Shown here: positions 17,103 through 25,726 of the stretch, in pieces
Layout: each line of letters starts with the position of its first letter
Numbering within the stretch: the stretch's first letter is position 1
Assembly (NCBI GenBank): GCA_016841825.1
Contig: JAENYK010000004.1
Coordinates: 310,001-374,000 of the forward strand
DNA from: Halothermothrix sp.
GTDB taxonomy: Bacteria; Bacillota; Halanaerobiia; DY22613
Direction: 5' to 3'
DNA: 64,000 nt
Program-made: the position numbers and the translations under genes
Notes under the pieces: generated by a model
Told to the model about the DNA's origin: nothing
Databases searched by the model: none
What the model saw: the letters and a program-made list of their open reading frames with translations, nothing else

Positions 17103-17147
17103 CTATAAGGAGTAGTTTCAACATCAAATGCAAACTACTCCTTATAG
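17103..17147. repeat. 16-bp perfect hairpin between skp and lpxD
   Basis: CTATAAGGAGTAGTTT (17103-17118) pairs without mismatch with AAACTACTCCTTATAG (17132-17147) over a 13-nt loop. There is no T-run on the minus strand (ACTTTACTT follows), so it could be a processing site, an mRNA stabiliser for the skp part, or a weak terminator that lowers lpxD expression. Confidence 0.65.
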
Positions 17148-17181
17148 TATAGAACGCAAATGTTCAAGACTATTTGAAGAT

Positions 17182-17616
17182 TTATTTTAGTTTTTCGATA
17201 ACCTCATCAGTAACATCAACTCCACCATATTGAACACTTTGTTTTTGGAAGATAATATCTAAATCCTTATCTTCGGCTACTTCATCTACTGCCTTTTGAA
17301 TATCTTTATTTAACTTATCTTCCAGATCAGCTTTCAGATCCACAAATTTCTGCAAAACAGTAGACTTCTGTTTTTCTTTTTCCTCATCACTGAGGTCTGC
17401 ATTCTTATCAATAGTCTCATACTCCGCCTGTATCTCGGTTGCTTTTTCATCTAACTGGTTTTGATATTCCTGAGCTTTAGGGCTTTGTTTGATAACTTTA
17501 TTCATATCAATAACACCCATTTTTTTCTCAATACCAGTGGTACAACCAGCAATCAACAGCATTGCCAATGACAAAACAAGCACAGGGGCCAGCAATTTTT
17601 TAAAAGACAATCTCAT
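17182..17616 (-). CDS. Skp/OmpH-like lipoprotein chaperone (144 aa)
   Basis: The signal peptide with lipobox (MLLIAGC) predicts a lipid-anchored protein. The mature part has the OmpH pattern: MGVIDMNKVIKQSPKAQEYQ, a central charged coiled coil, and the C-terminal DLDIIFQKQSVQYGGVDVTD motif. Skp proteins hold unfolded outer-membrane barrels in the periplasm and deliver them to BamA. It is the third of three tandem skp genes. Binding site AAGGAG before ATG 17616. The length is normal for the family. Confidence 0.8.
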   Translation of the reverse strand: MRLSFKKLLAPVLVLSLAMLLIAGCTTGIEKKMGVIDMNKVIKQSPKAQEYQNQLDEKATEIQAEYETIDKNADLSDEEKEKQKSTVLQKFVDLKADLEDKLNKDIQKAVDEVAEDKDLDIIFQKQSVQYGGVDVTDEVIEKLK

Positions 17617-17634
17617 ACAATCAACTCCTTACCT

Positions 17635-18864
17635 TTACTGTTTTAACTTTTGCAAAACTTTTTCTGTCAAATCAATAGCATCAACACTGACTCGTACATT
17701 GGTTAAAACCAGATCAATCTCTTCAGTCTGAGCGATTTCGGAAACAATAGAACGCAGATCTTGATCAATCTCTTCCAGAATAACCTGTTGTTCATCTCTG
17801 GCTCTCTGTAGATTTTCCTGTAAGATCCGTTCTTTCTCCTGAATCTCTTGCTGAATCTCACTTTGCGTTCTTAAAAGACTGGTTTTAGCTTGCTCTTCTA
17901 ATTTAGTCTGTCTTTCCTGAAACTCATTATACATCGCTTGTTCCTTCTCAGCAATAAAATCTTTGAGAACTTTATCCAATTCATTCTGTTTCGCCAACAG
18001 TGCTGCTTCCGCTTCCTGTTGTTTTGTCTTCTGGTATTCCCGCAGTTCATTATCCAATTCTGTCTGTTTATCTTCAATAAACTGATTCAACTCTTCTTCT
18101 AAAACCTGACTCTTTTCTTCAATCTGTTTCTGATGTTCGAGTTGAATTTCGGTCAGCTCATCTTTATATTTCTGCTGTTCTTCTTCATTTAACTGAACCA
18201 ATTGGAGTTTTAATCTTAGATTGAGAATCTTAGAAGTGTCCTGGGTATCTAACTCCTCCTGCAATTTTTGCAACTCTACTGTCTGTTTCTCCCGATAATT
18301 AGCAATCATATCCTGAGCTAAGTCCTGCAGATCATCTCTCTTCCGTTCAATCTCTGCTAAAATTCCCTGCCAGATCTGTTCTTCGTAGGCTGCTAATTGA
18401 TCTTGCAGAGCTTTAGTCTTCAGGTCAATCTCTTTTTGATACTTCTCTTTAATACTCGCTAACTGGGTATTATATTGAGTGTTTAGATCAGAGTTTTGAA
18501 TATCCACTTGCTCCTGAGCCAGCTTATATTCATCACTATGTCTGTCCAATTCCTGGAGATAACCCTGAATCTCTTCCTCCAATTGATAATACGCTTCCAT
18601 CTTTGGATGTGCATTATACAATAATTCAAAATCTACAGTACCAACAGTCACATTTTCCAATAACACATCCTCTGATTCCAGATCTGTTGTAGGTGCATTC
18701 TGCTGAGGAAGGACTTCTGTGGGTTGTTCACCGGGTTTCCCAACCGTTACCTGCTCGTCAACGGCCTCTTCTTTAACTTTCTGAAGATATTTATAACCTA
18801 GAATAAGTCCAACCAGAAGCAGGATCAGAAGAATTGCTACCCAGAATCTGGTTTTCTGCTTCAT
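17635..18864 (-). CDS. Giant Skp/OmpH-like coiled-coil protein (409 aa)
   Basis: An N-terminal membrane segment (FWVAILLILLLVGLILGYKYL) is probably an uncleaved anchor. A linker of about 50 residues is followed by NVTVGTVDFELLYNAHPKME, the usual start of the Skp domain. A Glu/Gln/Lys-rich coiled coil of about 270 residues then precedes the C-terminal OmpH beta motif (IDLVLTNVRVSVDAIDLTEKV). Normal Skp is about 160 aa, so the tentacle is more than twice as long, perhaps to span a wider periplasm or hold larger clients such as LptD and TamB. Flanked within 20 nt by two normal-size skp genes. Confidence 0.75.
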   Translation of the reverse strand: MKQKTRFWVAILLILLLVGLILGYKYLQKVKEEAVDEQVTVGKPGEQPTEVLPQQNAPTTDLESEDVLLENVTVGTVDFELLYNAHPKMEAYYQLEEEIQGYLQELDRHSDEYKLAQEQVDIQNSDLNTQYNTQLASIKEKYQKEIDLKTKALQDQLAAYEEQIWQGILAEIERKRDDLQDLAQDMIANYREKQTVELQKLQEELDTQDTSKILNLRLKLQLVQLNEEEQQKYKDELTEIQLEHQKQIEEKSQVLEEELNQFIEDKQTELDNELREYQKTKQQEAEAALLAKQNELDKVLKDFIAEKEQAMYNEFQERQTKLEEQAKTSLLRTQSEIQQEIQEKERILQENLQRARDEQQVILEEIDQDLRSIVSEIAQTEEIDLVLTNVRVSVDAIDLTEKVLQKLKQ

Positions 18865-18885
18865 GGTCCATCACCTGCTTCCATT

Positions 18886-19359
18886 TTAGTCATTAATGTT
18901 TTTTTCTGCAATTCGAGCTTTTACCTGTTCAGTTAAATCCTGACCGCCGTAAATCACATTTTGCTTATCCAACACAACCTTCACTCCCACTTCATCGGCT
19001 ACTTCCCTAACAGCTTCATCAATAGAAGCAATAACCTGTTCGGTTAGTTCCTGTTCACGTTGAGACAATTGAGCTTCATACTCATCAATGATCTTCTGCC
19101 GCTCATCCTGATCTTTATCTTTAAGCTCAACAGATAATTGCTGTTGCAATTCACTAGCTTTATCCTGTAACTCTGCTTTAGCAGCAGCTGTTTGAGGATG
19201 ATTATCAAAAACTTCCATCACATCCACATAAGCAATTACTGTATCTGCTTGAGATTTGGTCTCTGCCTGAATCGTGCCTAAATCGCCCAGAAAAACTACT
19301 GCCCCAACTATAACTAACATTAATCCGGCCAAAATCACCACTTTAACATATTTATTCAT
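18886..19359 (-). CDS. Skp/OmpH-like periplasmic chaperone (157 aa)
   Basis: I chose ATG 19359 because GAAAGGGGA precedes it; an in-frame ATG at 19389 has no binding site. The signal-type segment is VVILAGLMLVIVGAVVFLG. The OmpH domain begins DTVIAYVDVMEVFDNHPQT, continues as a helical coiled coil (ELQDKASELQQQLSVELKDK) and ends VGVKVVLDKQNVIYGGQDLT, the characteristic C-terminal strand. It is the first of three consecutive skp genes downstream of bamA, a typical bamA-skp-lpxD order with extra copies. Confidence 0.85.
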   Translation of the reverse strand: MNKYVKVVILAGLMLVIVGAVVFLGDLGTIQAETKSQADTVIAYVDVMEVFDNHPQTAAAKAELQDKASELQQQLSVELKDKDQDERQKIIDEYEAQLSQREQELTEQVIASIDEAVREVADEVGVKVVLDKQNVIYGGQDLTEQVKARIAEKNIND

Positions 19360-19416
19360 TGGTTTTCCCCTTTCTGAGATATCATTCAATTAAATACCGA
19401 TCATGCCACATCTATT

Positions 19417-20733
19417 CTATAAAGATTGCTGAATTGATAACCAAATATTTTTATTTTGATGAGTTAGAGAAAGTTTAGTATAGGGTCTGAGATAATAATT
19501 AATAGATATTCTGGAGTCTCTAAAGTCACCCGGATAGGTCTGGTTTAAAGTAGCTCCAAATTTTCCTTTCCGCCAATCCAGTCTGGCATTAATTTTGGAA
19601 TCATTCAGATTATAACCTACATTAGCTACAAAGTTAGCACCAAAATTATGCTCCAGATCTATACTAACGGTTCCTAACAATCTGTCCAGAGTAATCTTAT
19701 TTTGCAATTGTAACACTGTATCTGTACCCAGCCTTTTTCCCAGAGAAAGATATAAAGCAGGGCCAGGTGCGTTAACCCCTACACTAACTTCACCGAGAAA
19801 TTCCATCTTATAATCAATCCAGTCCACATCAATAGTCAAATTAGTTACAGAACCAACATCCATCTGTGGTCTGTCATTAAGATAGACAAATTCATTGCGT
19901 CCATTATTATATATCGCCTGATCAACTATCTCAATAACCTTATCCTGATATTTATCTAAAAGGGCTACTGGTAATCCCTCGAAAATCTTCAACTCTAATT
20001 CTATTCGTTTCTCCAAAGCATTAGAAAATATTCGGGGTAAGGATTGGGTGACAATATCTATCTGTATATCTTTGATTAGTTCACCTGTTGGCACAAGTTT
20101 CAAATCTACTGTTATCTCTTTTCCAATTCCTAAATCAATAGTTGGCTCAAATCCAGGAAGTTGCCATTTAACTAGATGATAAAGAATAGGTTTGATCACA
20201 TCACTGGACCAGTGCAAAGAATCTACCGGAAGTCCTAACATCACCTCTGTAATCTCGTTACTGACCATCTCCAATTCTTCATTAACAACTTCAACTATTT
20301 TATCATTGACTCCCTGGATTTGCAAATCCACCTTAACCTTTTCAATTAAAATACTGGTGGGTGCTAATTCTACCAGAATATAGGTCTTTTCGCCTACTAT
20401 CAGATCTATATCCGTAACCTGATAACCCCAGAGAACTTTATCGAAGACTGCTTTCATTACATGGGTGATCTCATTCCTGTTCTGTTTAATTAGAGAAACC
20501 TTTTGACCGACCAGAATCGTCCTGGCTACTTTTTGAATACTGTTGGCGATTCTTTCTTCAATATCTGAGTAGATCTCTTTCTTCTCAGGAAATTCTAGCC
20601 TGACATCTACTAAACTGACTATTTTATTGCCATCCTCAGCGGAAAGATTTGAACTACCATAAGCCAGGGGGCTTATGGTAGTCAATAAAATGATCACGAC
20701 CACCCATAAGCATCCCTTTAGCTTATTCATCAA
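19417..20733 (-). CDS. Exported protein with POTRA-like part and C-terminal barrel (438 aa)
   Basis: After the signal peptide (ending AYG-SS), residues about 30-270 contain repeated alpha/beta units alternating strands such as VEKVKVDLQIQGVND-like with helices, resembling POTRA modules. Residues about 285-438 are barrel-like strands (LYLSLGKRLGTDTVLQLQNK, FVANVGYNLNDSKINARLDW) ending SIQQSL. I do not recognise a named family. Position directly after bamA (8-nt gap) and before skp suggests a partner in outer-membrane assembly or a reduced BamA/TamA-like protein. Function is inference. Confidence 0.6.
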   Translation of the reverse strand: MMNKLKGCLWVVVIILLTTISPLAYGSSNLSAEDGNKIVSLVDVRLEFPEKKEIYSDIEERIANSIQKVARTILVGQKVSLIKQNRNEITHVMKAVFDKVLWGYQVTDIDLIVGEKTYILVELAPTSILIEKVKVDLQIQGVNDKIVEVVNEELEMVSNEITEVMLGLPVDSLHWSSDVIKPILYHLVKWQLPGFEPTIDLGIGKEITVDLKLVPTGELIKDIQIDIVTQSLPRIFSNALEKRIELELKIFEGLPVALLDKYQDKVIEIVDQAIYNNGRNEFVYLNDRPQMDVGSVTNLTIDVDWIDYKMEFLGEVSVGVNAPGPALYLSLGKRLGTDTVLQLQNKITLDRLLGTVSIDLEHNFGANFVANVGYNLNDSKINARLDWRKGKFGATLNQTYPGDFRDSRISINYYLRPYTKLSLTHQNKNIWLSIQQSL

Positions 20734-20741
20734 AATCCCTC

Positions 20742-22430
20742 CTAGAAGGTTTGACCGATACTAAAGTGTGGTTGACCACCATTTGAACCAAAGGCATAGT
20801 CTAAGCGAATCTGACCAAGAGGTGTATTCATTCTCACACCTGCACCTATAGACATATTGAACTCCTCTAAATTAAGCACTTGATCATTATTCCAGGAGTT
20901 ACCCACATCTGTGAAGACCGCACCCTGCAGGTTTTTCACCACTGGGAAACGATATTCAACATTGAACAGAGCCGTCTTGTCACCATTAAACTCGCCCTGA
21001 TCGTAACCACGAATAGTCTCACTACCTCCTATACGGAACTTTTCATGAGATGGCAAATCACCTAAACTTAGACCACCTTTTAAGCGAAATGCCCAGGTAT
21101 GGTCTTCTTTAAATCCTGGATAATAACGACGCATCTCTAAATTAAGCTTGGTAAAATCATAATCTCCACCCAGAAGATGACCTGCATATTCTACAGATGC
21201 CATGTCTCTGCCACCTGTACCTGGATTATACGGATCATCGGTAGTATCTTTGACTGCAGATAGTGTCAGACTACCCGTATTACCTCTTTCTTCACCATAT
21301 GGTTCCTCTTCAAAGGTATTAAGTGTATTTTCATATTTGAACTTCAAAGAACCAGTAATATCTTCAGCCAGAGGCTTACCAATCTGGATACTTCCACCTT
21401 TGGAATTTCTGGTGTATTTACCTTTTTCAGAGTCTTTCAGATTTCTGGAGGTTGTGTTATACAAACTTACCCCAAAGGAGAATTCCTGACCGAAAGCCCA
21501 TGGATCATAAAAATTAAGTTCATAGTTAGTCATCTGACCAAATTCCCACTTAAATCCAAGCTTCTGACCCCGACCGAAGAGATTCTGTTCAGAAGCATCT
21601 ATATAACCAAACCAGCCATCTGCAGAACTATAGGCACCACCTAATTGGAGCTGACCGGTCTTCTTCTCATCAACTTCAATTATTAGATTAACCTTGTTAG
21701 ATTTTGTCTCCGCATCAGCATCAGCTAATTCAATCTTCTGATTGATAGAATCAAATAAACCAAGATTATAGATGTCTCTTAAATTTTTCTGAACTTTATT
21801 CAAGTCAAATACCTCACCTGGTGTGATGTCCAGTTCTCTTCTAATGACATAATCTCTGGTTTTTTCGTTACCTTTAATCAAAATCTCATTCAAAAAACCT
21901 TCATTAATAGTAATCTGCAAAGTGTTAACGGGGCTTATTGAAACATCAGATACATAAGCTAACACCAATCCCTGATCACGATAATATTCCTCAATGGTTC
22001 GTAAATCCTGATCTAAAATATTGGTATTTAAGAGTTGACCAGGTTTTACATTCATCATCTCTTGTAAGACATCAGCTGAGATAACTTCTGTACCATTAAT
22101 CTCTATCCCATTAATCCGTGGATGTTCGACAACATTAAAGATCAGTTTTACTCCACCCAGATAGTTCTCTGGATCAATTCTCAGATCATAAAAGTACCCC
22201 AGATCATATATCGCCTGTAAATCTGCCTGGAGTTGTTCATTATTAATCTTCTGACCTACTTTAGTCTTGATCACATTCAAAATCTCTTCAGAAGGTACTG
22301 AATTATTCCCCTTAACCTCTATTGCAGTAACCAAATTAATTGATTCCTGAGAGGTGGCAGCAGAAACTATCCCACTAACCAACACACCCAACACACTGAT
22401 AACAAGTAATATTATTAGACCTTTTCTCAA
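20742..22430 (-). CDS. bamA: BamA/Omp85 outer-membrane assembly factor (562 aa)
   Basis: The start is TTG 22430 with a strong binding site (AAAGGAGG, 6-nt spacing). Signal peptide, then three POTRA domains (about 35-265: ITAIEVKGNNSVPSEEIL-type, PRINGIEINGTEVISADVLQ, LNEILIKGNEKTRDYVIRRE), then a 16-strand barrel. The barrel carries the Omp85 signatures (GGAYSSADGWFGYIDASEQN, RIGGSETIRGYDQGEF with the conserved VRG/IRG-Y motif) and ends GGQPHFSIGQTF. Proteobacterial BamA has five POTRAs and about 800 aa; three is usual in diderm Firmicutes. It folds and inserts barrels such as the LptD encoded nearby. Confidence 0.93.
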   Translation of the reverse strand: MRKGLIILLVISVLGVLVSGIVSAATSQESINLVTAIEVKGNNSVPSEEILNVIKTKVGQKINNEQLQADLQAIYDLGYFYDLRIDPENYLGGVKLIFNVVEHPRINGIEINGTEVISADVLQEMMNVKPGQLLNTNILDQDLRTIEEYYRDQGLVLAYVSDVSISPVNTLQITINEGFLNEILIKGNEKTRDYVIRRELDITPGEVFDLNKVQKNLRDIYNLGLFDSINQKIELADADAETKSNKVNLIIEVDEKKTGQLQLGGAYSSADGWFGYIDASEQNLFGRGQKLGFKWEFGQMTNYELNFYDPWAFGQEFSFGVSLYNTTSRNLKDSEKGKYTRNSKGGSIQIGKPLAEDITGSLKFKYENTLNTFEEEPYGEERGNTGSLTLSAVKDTTDDPYNPGTGGRDMASVEYAGHLLGGDYDFTKLNLEMRRYYPGFKEDHTWAFRLKGGLSLGDLPSHEKFRIGGSETIRGYDQGEFNGDKTALFNVEYRFPVVKNLQGAVFTDVGNSWNNDQVLNLEEFNMSIGAGVRMNTPLGQIRLDYAFGSNGGQPHFSIGQTF

Positions 22431-22463
22431 ACTAATTCCTCCTTTTCTTCCTAGTTACAGCAT

Positions 22464-23261
22464 TTATTTTTTAACATATAAAACATCTTCAGCCAATTGA
22501 ATCAGCGTATCCAGATCGTATTGCAGTGAATTGGTAGCAGATCCAGCACTCTGGTTAACGAACAACCCCTCATTAAAAGCCTGCTCCTTCTCCATTGATT
22601 TAGATCTTGTGATCTCGCTGGATACTAACTGTACTGGTTGAGATTTTATTTTAATTGCAGGTAGCTCTATTTCAGATCTTTTTTCTGCTGTCACCTCCTT
22701 AAATGGATTATAAATAGCCTCTTTCTCATCTAAGGAGAAGGATATCTGAGTATAAGCCTCACGATTGATCTGATGTGAGTCATGGGCGACAAACTGAACC
22801 TGATCTGATTGTTCATTCGGGGCAAGCATTGCCATCGATACTTCCTGATCTACTGAATCAGTTTGCATCCCCACATTCTGACCTGCTGCTGTATCAACAA
22901 CCGATCGATTATTCTGGTTCAATCCACCTGAATAAAATGGTGTCAGACTTACCAATATCACAATCAGAATTGCGGCTGCCAAACCAGCCCAGCCTCTGCT
23001 CAACTTGCGATATCTGGCCCATCGTTTCTTCTCAACTAGTCTATAATCGATCTGACGGGCAGGGATTGGAACCAAATTCTCGGTTGAGTTAAGTCTTCGA
23101 CTCTCTTCCCAGGCTTTCCTTAACTCCGCCTGAGCCAGATTCAGATTCAACTCCCCTTGCCAACCAGCTCCATTCTGATAATCCATCTCTGCACGATCCA
23201 GCCAATCACGTACATTGTCGATATGATCTAAAACCTTGTTTTTCAGATTGATCTCCTTCAC
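22464..23261 (-). CDS. Single-pass membrane protein of unknown function (265 aa)
   Basis: The N-terminal 90 residues are helical and charged (HIDNVRDWLDRAEMDYQNG, LAQAELRKAWEESRRL). One transmembrane segment follows at about 93-113 (AGLAAAILIVILVSLTPFYSG), then an extracytoplasmic Gln/Ser-rich tail. This is the topology of anti-sigma factors and of envelope stress sensors, but there is no zinc motif and no adjacent sigma gene, so that is only a suggestion. The GTG start 23261 sits too close to AGGGGG; a CTG at 23246 after AAGGAG is better placed but rare. First gene of the bam-skp operon, preceded by a 23-bp palindrome. Confidence 0.6.
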   Translation of the reverse strand: MKEINLKNKVLDHIDNVRDWLDRAEMDYQNGAGWQGELNLNLAQAELRKAWEESRRLNSTENLVPIPARQIDYRLVEKKRWARYRKLSRGWAGLAAAILIVILVSLTPFYSGGLNQNNRSVVDTAAGQNVGMQTDSVDQEVSMAMLAPNEQSDQVQFVAHDSHQINREAYTQISFSLDEKEAIYNPFKEVTAEKRSEIELPAIKIKSQPVQLVSSEITRSKSMEKEQAFNEGLFVNQSAGSATNSLQYDLDTLIQLAEDVLYVKK

Positions 23262-23308
23262 CCCCTATGAACTCTATATAAATTCACATCCTCACTACTT
23301 ACATTAAT

Positions 23309-23331
23309 AATATCCCCGATTAGGGGATATT
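23309..23331. promoter_or_regulatory. Palindromic operator candidate upstream of the bam operon
   Basis: AATATCCCC and GGGGATATT are perfect 9-bp arms around a 5-bp centre (GATTA). It lies 48 bp before the first gene of the bam-skp operon, where a repressor or activator would act. No second copy was noticed in the window. Confidence 0.5.
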
Positions 23332-23424
23332 TTGACATGCTATTTGGGGTGATTTACGGGTATCTGTGCTAATGGTAATGGTTTATCTCTCTTTTTCGCC
23401 TGCTGTCAACTAATTTTCTCCCTT

Positions 23425-23524
23425 TTTCAGCAAAAGCTGAACTCCGGGTTTTCAGATGGGGATTCAACTCCACCTGAAGTAGAAACAAGGCAGCTCTCAC
23501 TGATAGAAATGGGAGTCATAAAAC
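23425..23524 (+). repeat. Structured intergenic repeat, copy R1
   Basis: First of three related sequences (others at 27335-27448 and 52125-52239), same orientation. Shared blocks: GCTGAAC, TTCAGATGGGGATTCAA, CCACCTGAAGTAG, CAGCTCTCACT, a hairpin and AGTCATAAAA. Three stems are conserved: TTCAGC/GCTGAA, (T)TTCAG/CTGAAG and CTC.CACT/A.TGGGAG. It resembles the right end and omega-RNA region of IS200/IS605-type elements, but no tnpB is present. Confidence 0.7.
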
Positions 23525-23620
23525 CAGATTACCTTACAGCGTATTATTATATCATCTAGTCTGGATAGGTACAAGAAGTAGCAATTGTAAAATGAGGTAA
23601 TTATTATAAAATATATGCAT

Positions 23621-24289
23621 TTAAAAAAATGTAATCATACTCTCAACTAATTTTCGAATATACTTCATAATCCGCTGAACTGCTTCGTCTACAGAACAGG
23701 CAAGGCGCTTATTGATTCGTAAAGACAACATTCCCTGATACATAAGCATAATCATCTCGTCAACCTCTCTTGCTAACTCAGAAGTCAGATAACCTTCCTT
23801 AACTAATGGTTCAATAGCCAGATTAGCACGTTTGGTCAAGTCTGATTCCATAATCATTGGAATCAGTTCAACCGGTGGTTTTCCCAACTCCTCCGGGAAA
23901 AGAGAAAAATATATTTTAAAAATACTCTCAGGTTTTTCACCAATATCTTCAGTGAAAACTGCATAATATATCTCAGGATCATTAAACGAATATTGACAAA
24001 AACACTCCCACATCAACAGGAAACGCTCAACTATATCTTGACTCTTATCCATATAAGCGGGTAGTGCCCGCACATAATCCCCGATAAACTTCATGGATGC
24101 AAAAGAGACAAGTTCGTTGCGGTTCTCAAAGTAATTATAAATTGTCGCACTATTATATCCTGCAATCTCCGCAACCTTTCTAATGGTTACACTATCAATA
24201 CCTTCCTTAATTATAATCTGATGCGCTGCGTCAATAAAATATTTTAGCATGCGAATCTTTTTAATATCTCGACTATCTACAACAATCAT
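23621..24289 (-). CDS. TetR/AcrR-family transcriptional regulator (222 aa)
   Basis: The N-terminal helix-turn-helix reads AAHQIIIKEGIDSVTIRKVA followed by EIAGYNSATIYNYFENRNEL, the canonical TetR DNA-binding domain. The rest is an all-helical ligand and dimer domain with no recognisable ligand signature. The ATG 24289 is weakly supported (GGGTGG upstream). It stands alone between the grdD terminator and the bam operon. It could control either side, or act elsewhere. Target unknown. Confidence 0.85.
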   Translation of the reverse strand: MIVVDSRDIKKIRMLKYFIDAAHQIIIKEGIDSVTIRKVAEIAGYNSATIYNYFENRNELVSFASMKFIGDYVRALPAYMDKSQDIVERFLLMWECFCQYSFNDPEIYYAVFTEDIGEKPESIFKIYFSLFPEELGKPPVELIPMIMESDLTKRANLAIEPLVKEGYLTSELAREVDEMIMLMYQGMLSLRINKRLACSVDEAVQRIMKYIRKLVESMITFF

Positions 24290-24471
24290 CTAATAACCCA
24301 CCCTTCTTTGAAACACTCCTCTAACCACATACTAGTTTGCTGATTTCAAATTTTTGGTCATATTAATATTATCAAAAAATCTAAGACCTGTCCAGATATT
24401 TGACTTAATTTGCCCAACCGCTCACTAATTTATTAACTGTAATTTCTCTTTTAAGCAACTCCCTACAAAAC

Positions 24472-24505
24472 AAAAAAAGAGACAGCTCACCTCCAGTACT
24501 GTCTC
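24472..24505 (-). terminator. Terminator of the grd operon
   Basis: GAGACAG (24479-24485) pairs with CTGTCTC (24499-24505). On the minus strand the stem is followed by TTTTTTTG, 37 bp after the grdD stop. Confidence 0.85.
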
Positions 24506-24542
24506 CCTGCATATACTGATTAACTTTTTTAATATAGCTAAT

Positions 24543-25700
24543 TTAAGCAATAAAACCATTAGTTTCTAATATTTTTAAAGCTGCTTGCCCATCTTCAGGA
24601 GAGATTAGAACAACTGGACCTGCACAACCCATACCACTCTCAGCATATATGTTATTTCTCCACAAACTCTGAACCGCATCTTCCAAAACCAGAATGTCAA
24701 TTCCGACAATCTCTTCGGTTACAGGTTTAGCTGAAGGTGCTGTCACTTTATCCTTTGTATCTTCTCCGCTAATCTCTTCTAATGAAGCGATAACCTCATC
24801 CAACCCAGCTCTCTTGGCAGTTTGGTACTCCTCTTTTGTCACATCGATAAGTTTTCCTCTGGCTGCATCAGCCGCATATCTGATAGCTCCCGCAATTACA
24901 GGAGCTCCTGATGCTCTGGAGATAATATTAATTATTTTATCATAATTTTCTCCCACTCCTGGCCCATAACCGTAACCTAATCCTTCATAACTACCACCTG
25001 TTGTAAAGGAAGAGAAGATCTTGATTAATAGATTACCTGTCAAAGTATCAGTAACTATGACATCCGCCGTAGCCTGGAGTAAGTCATTGCCGCGCATCAG
25101 ACAACCACCATCAGCCCGTACCGATTCAGCAAAGTTAATTCCATATCCCCTCTCTACCAGCTCTTTTAATGCTTTCTCCACCTGGCGAGCTCCATCAACA
25201 TTTAAGATACCAACAGTTGGCGTTTTAATTCCCAATGTCCTGGCAGTAACGACTCCATGGAGGACGTTTCGCAACATGGAACTAACCCGATGAGTGCCCG
25301 AAGTACCTGTAGTGGTAGCAATAATTAGTTCTCTACCCAGACCCGGAGTAAGAACTCTACCCACTGTTGAGACTCCAATTGGAAAGTTGTAATGCATCGT
25401 TACACAGGCATCTAAAACTCCGTTTTCCAATAAATCCTCCATATGCTCATGGGCAGTCTTTTCACAGTCAGTCTTACAGATAATTGGTAGTTCTGTCTTC
25501 ACCTGTGGACCGATTAAGAATACTTCAATATCTTTATTCCGTTTGGCTGCTATCTCTGCACCTCTGATTACCTCGAATACACCATGTTCACTACCGAGAG
25601 TAGTGATTCCGACTTTGATCTTCTCTCCATATTGTCCTGTTTCAATGACATTGGCAATCTGATTAAAGATTCCTGCCAACCGTTCATTAATTCCAGCCAT
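24543..25700 (-). CDS. grdD: GrdD, protein C subunit of glycine/betaine reductase (385 aa)
   Basis: With GrdC it converts the carboxymethyl-selenoether product on protein A to acetyl phosphate by phosphorolysis of a thioester, giving one ATP per substrate. Recognised by overall sequence similar to PlsX/phosphotransacetylase-like GrdD (IKVGITTLGSEHGVFEVIRG, IIATTTGTSGTHRVSSMLRN, ADVIVTDTLTGN). Cys99 (DACVTMHY) and Cys359 (GMGCAGPVV) are present; Cys359 is the known active-site thiol in the Eubacterium acidaminophilum enzyme, and the number is identical here. Last gene of the operon, 26 nt after grdC. Confidence 0.9.
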   Translation of the reverse strand: MAGINERLAGIFNQIANVIETGQYGEKIKVGITTLGSEHGVFEVIRGAEIAAKRNKDIEVFLIGPQVKTELPIICKTDCEKTAHEHMEDLLENGVLDACVTMHYNFPIGVSTVGRVLTPGLGRELIIATTTGTSGTHRVSSMLRNVLHGVVTARTLGIKTPTVGILNVDGARQVEKALKELVERGYGINFAESVRADGGCLMRGNDLLQATADVIVTDTLTGNLLIKIFSSFTTGGSYEGLGYGYGPGVGENYDKIINIISRASGAPVIAGAIRYAADAARGKLIDVTKEEYQTAKRAGLDEVIASLEEISGEDTKDKVTAPSAKPVTEEIVGIDILVLEDAVQSLWRNNIYAESGMGCAGPVVLISPEDGQAALKILETNGFIA

Positions 25701-25726
25701 CTTTGCACCTCCTGACTAAAAATAGT

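Larger units (their letters stand above)
23262..23620. other. Intergenic, about 360 bp
   Basis: Holds the palindrome at 23309-23331 in the presumed promoter region of the bam operon and repeat copy R1 at 23425-23524. No gene seen. Confidence 0.6.
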
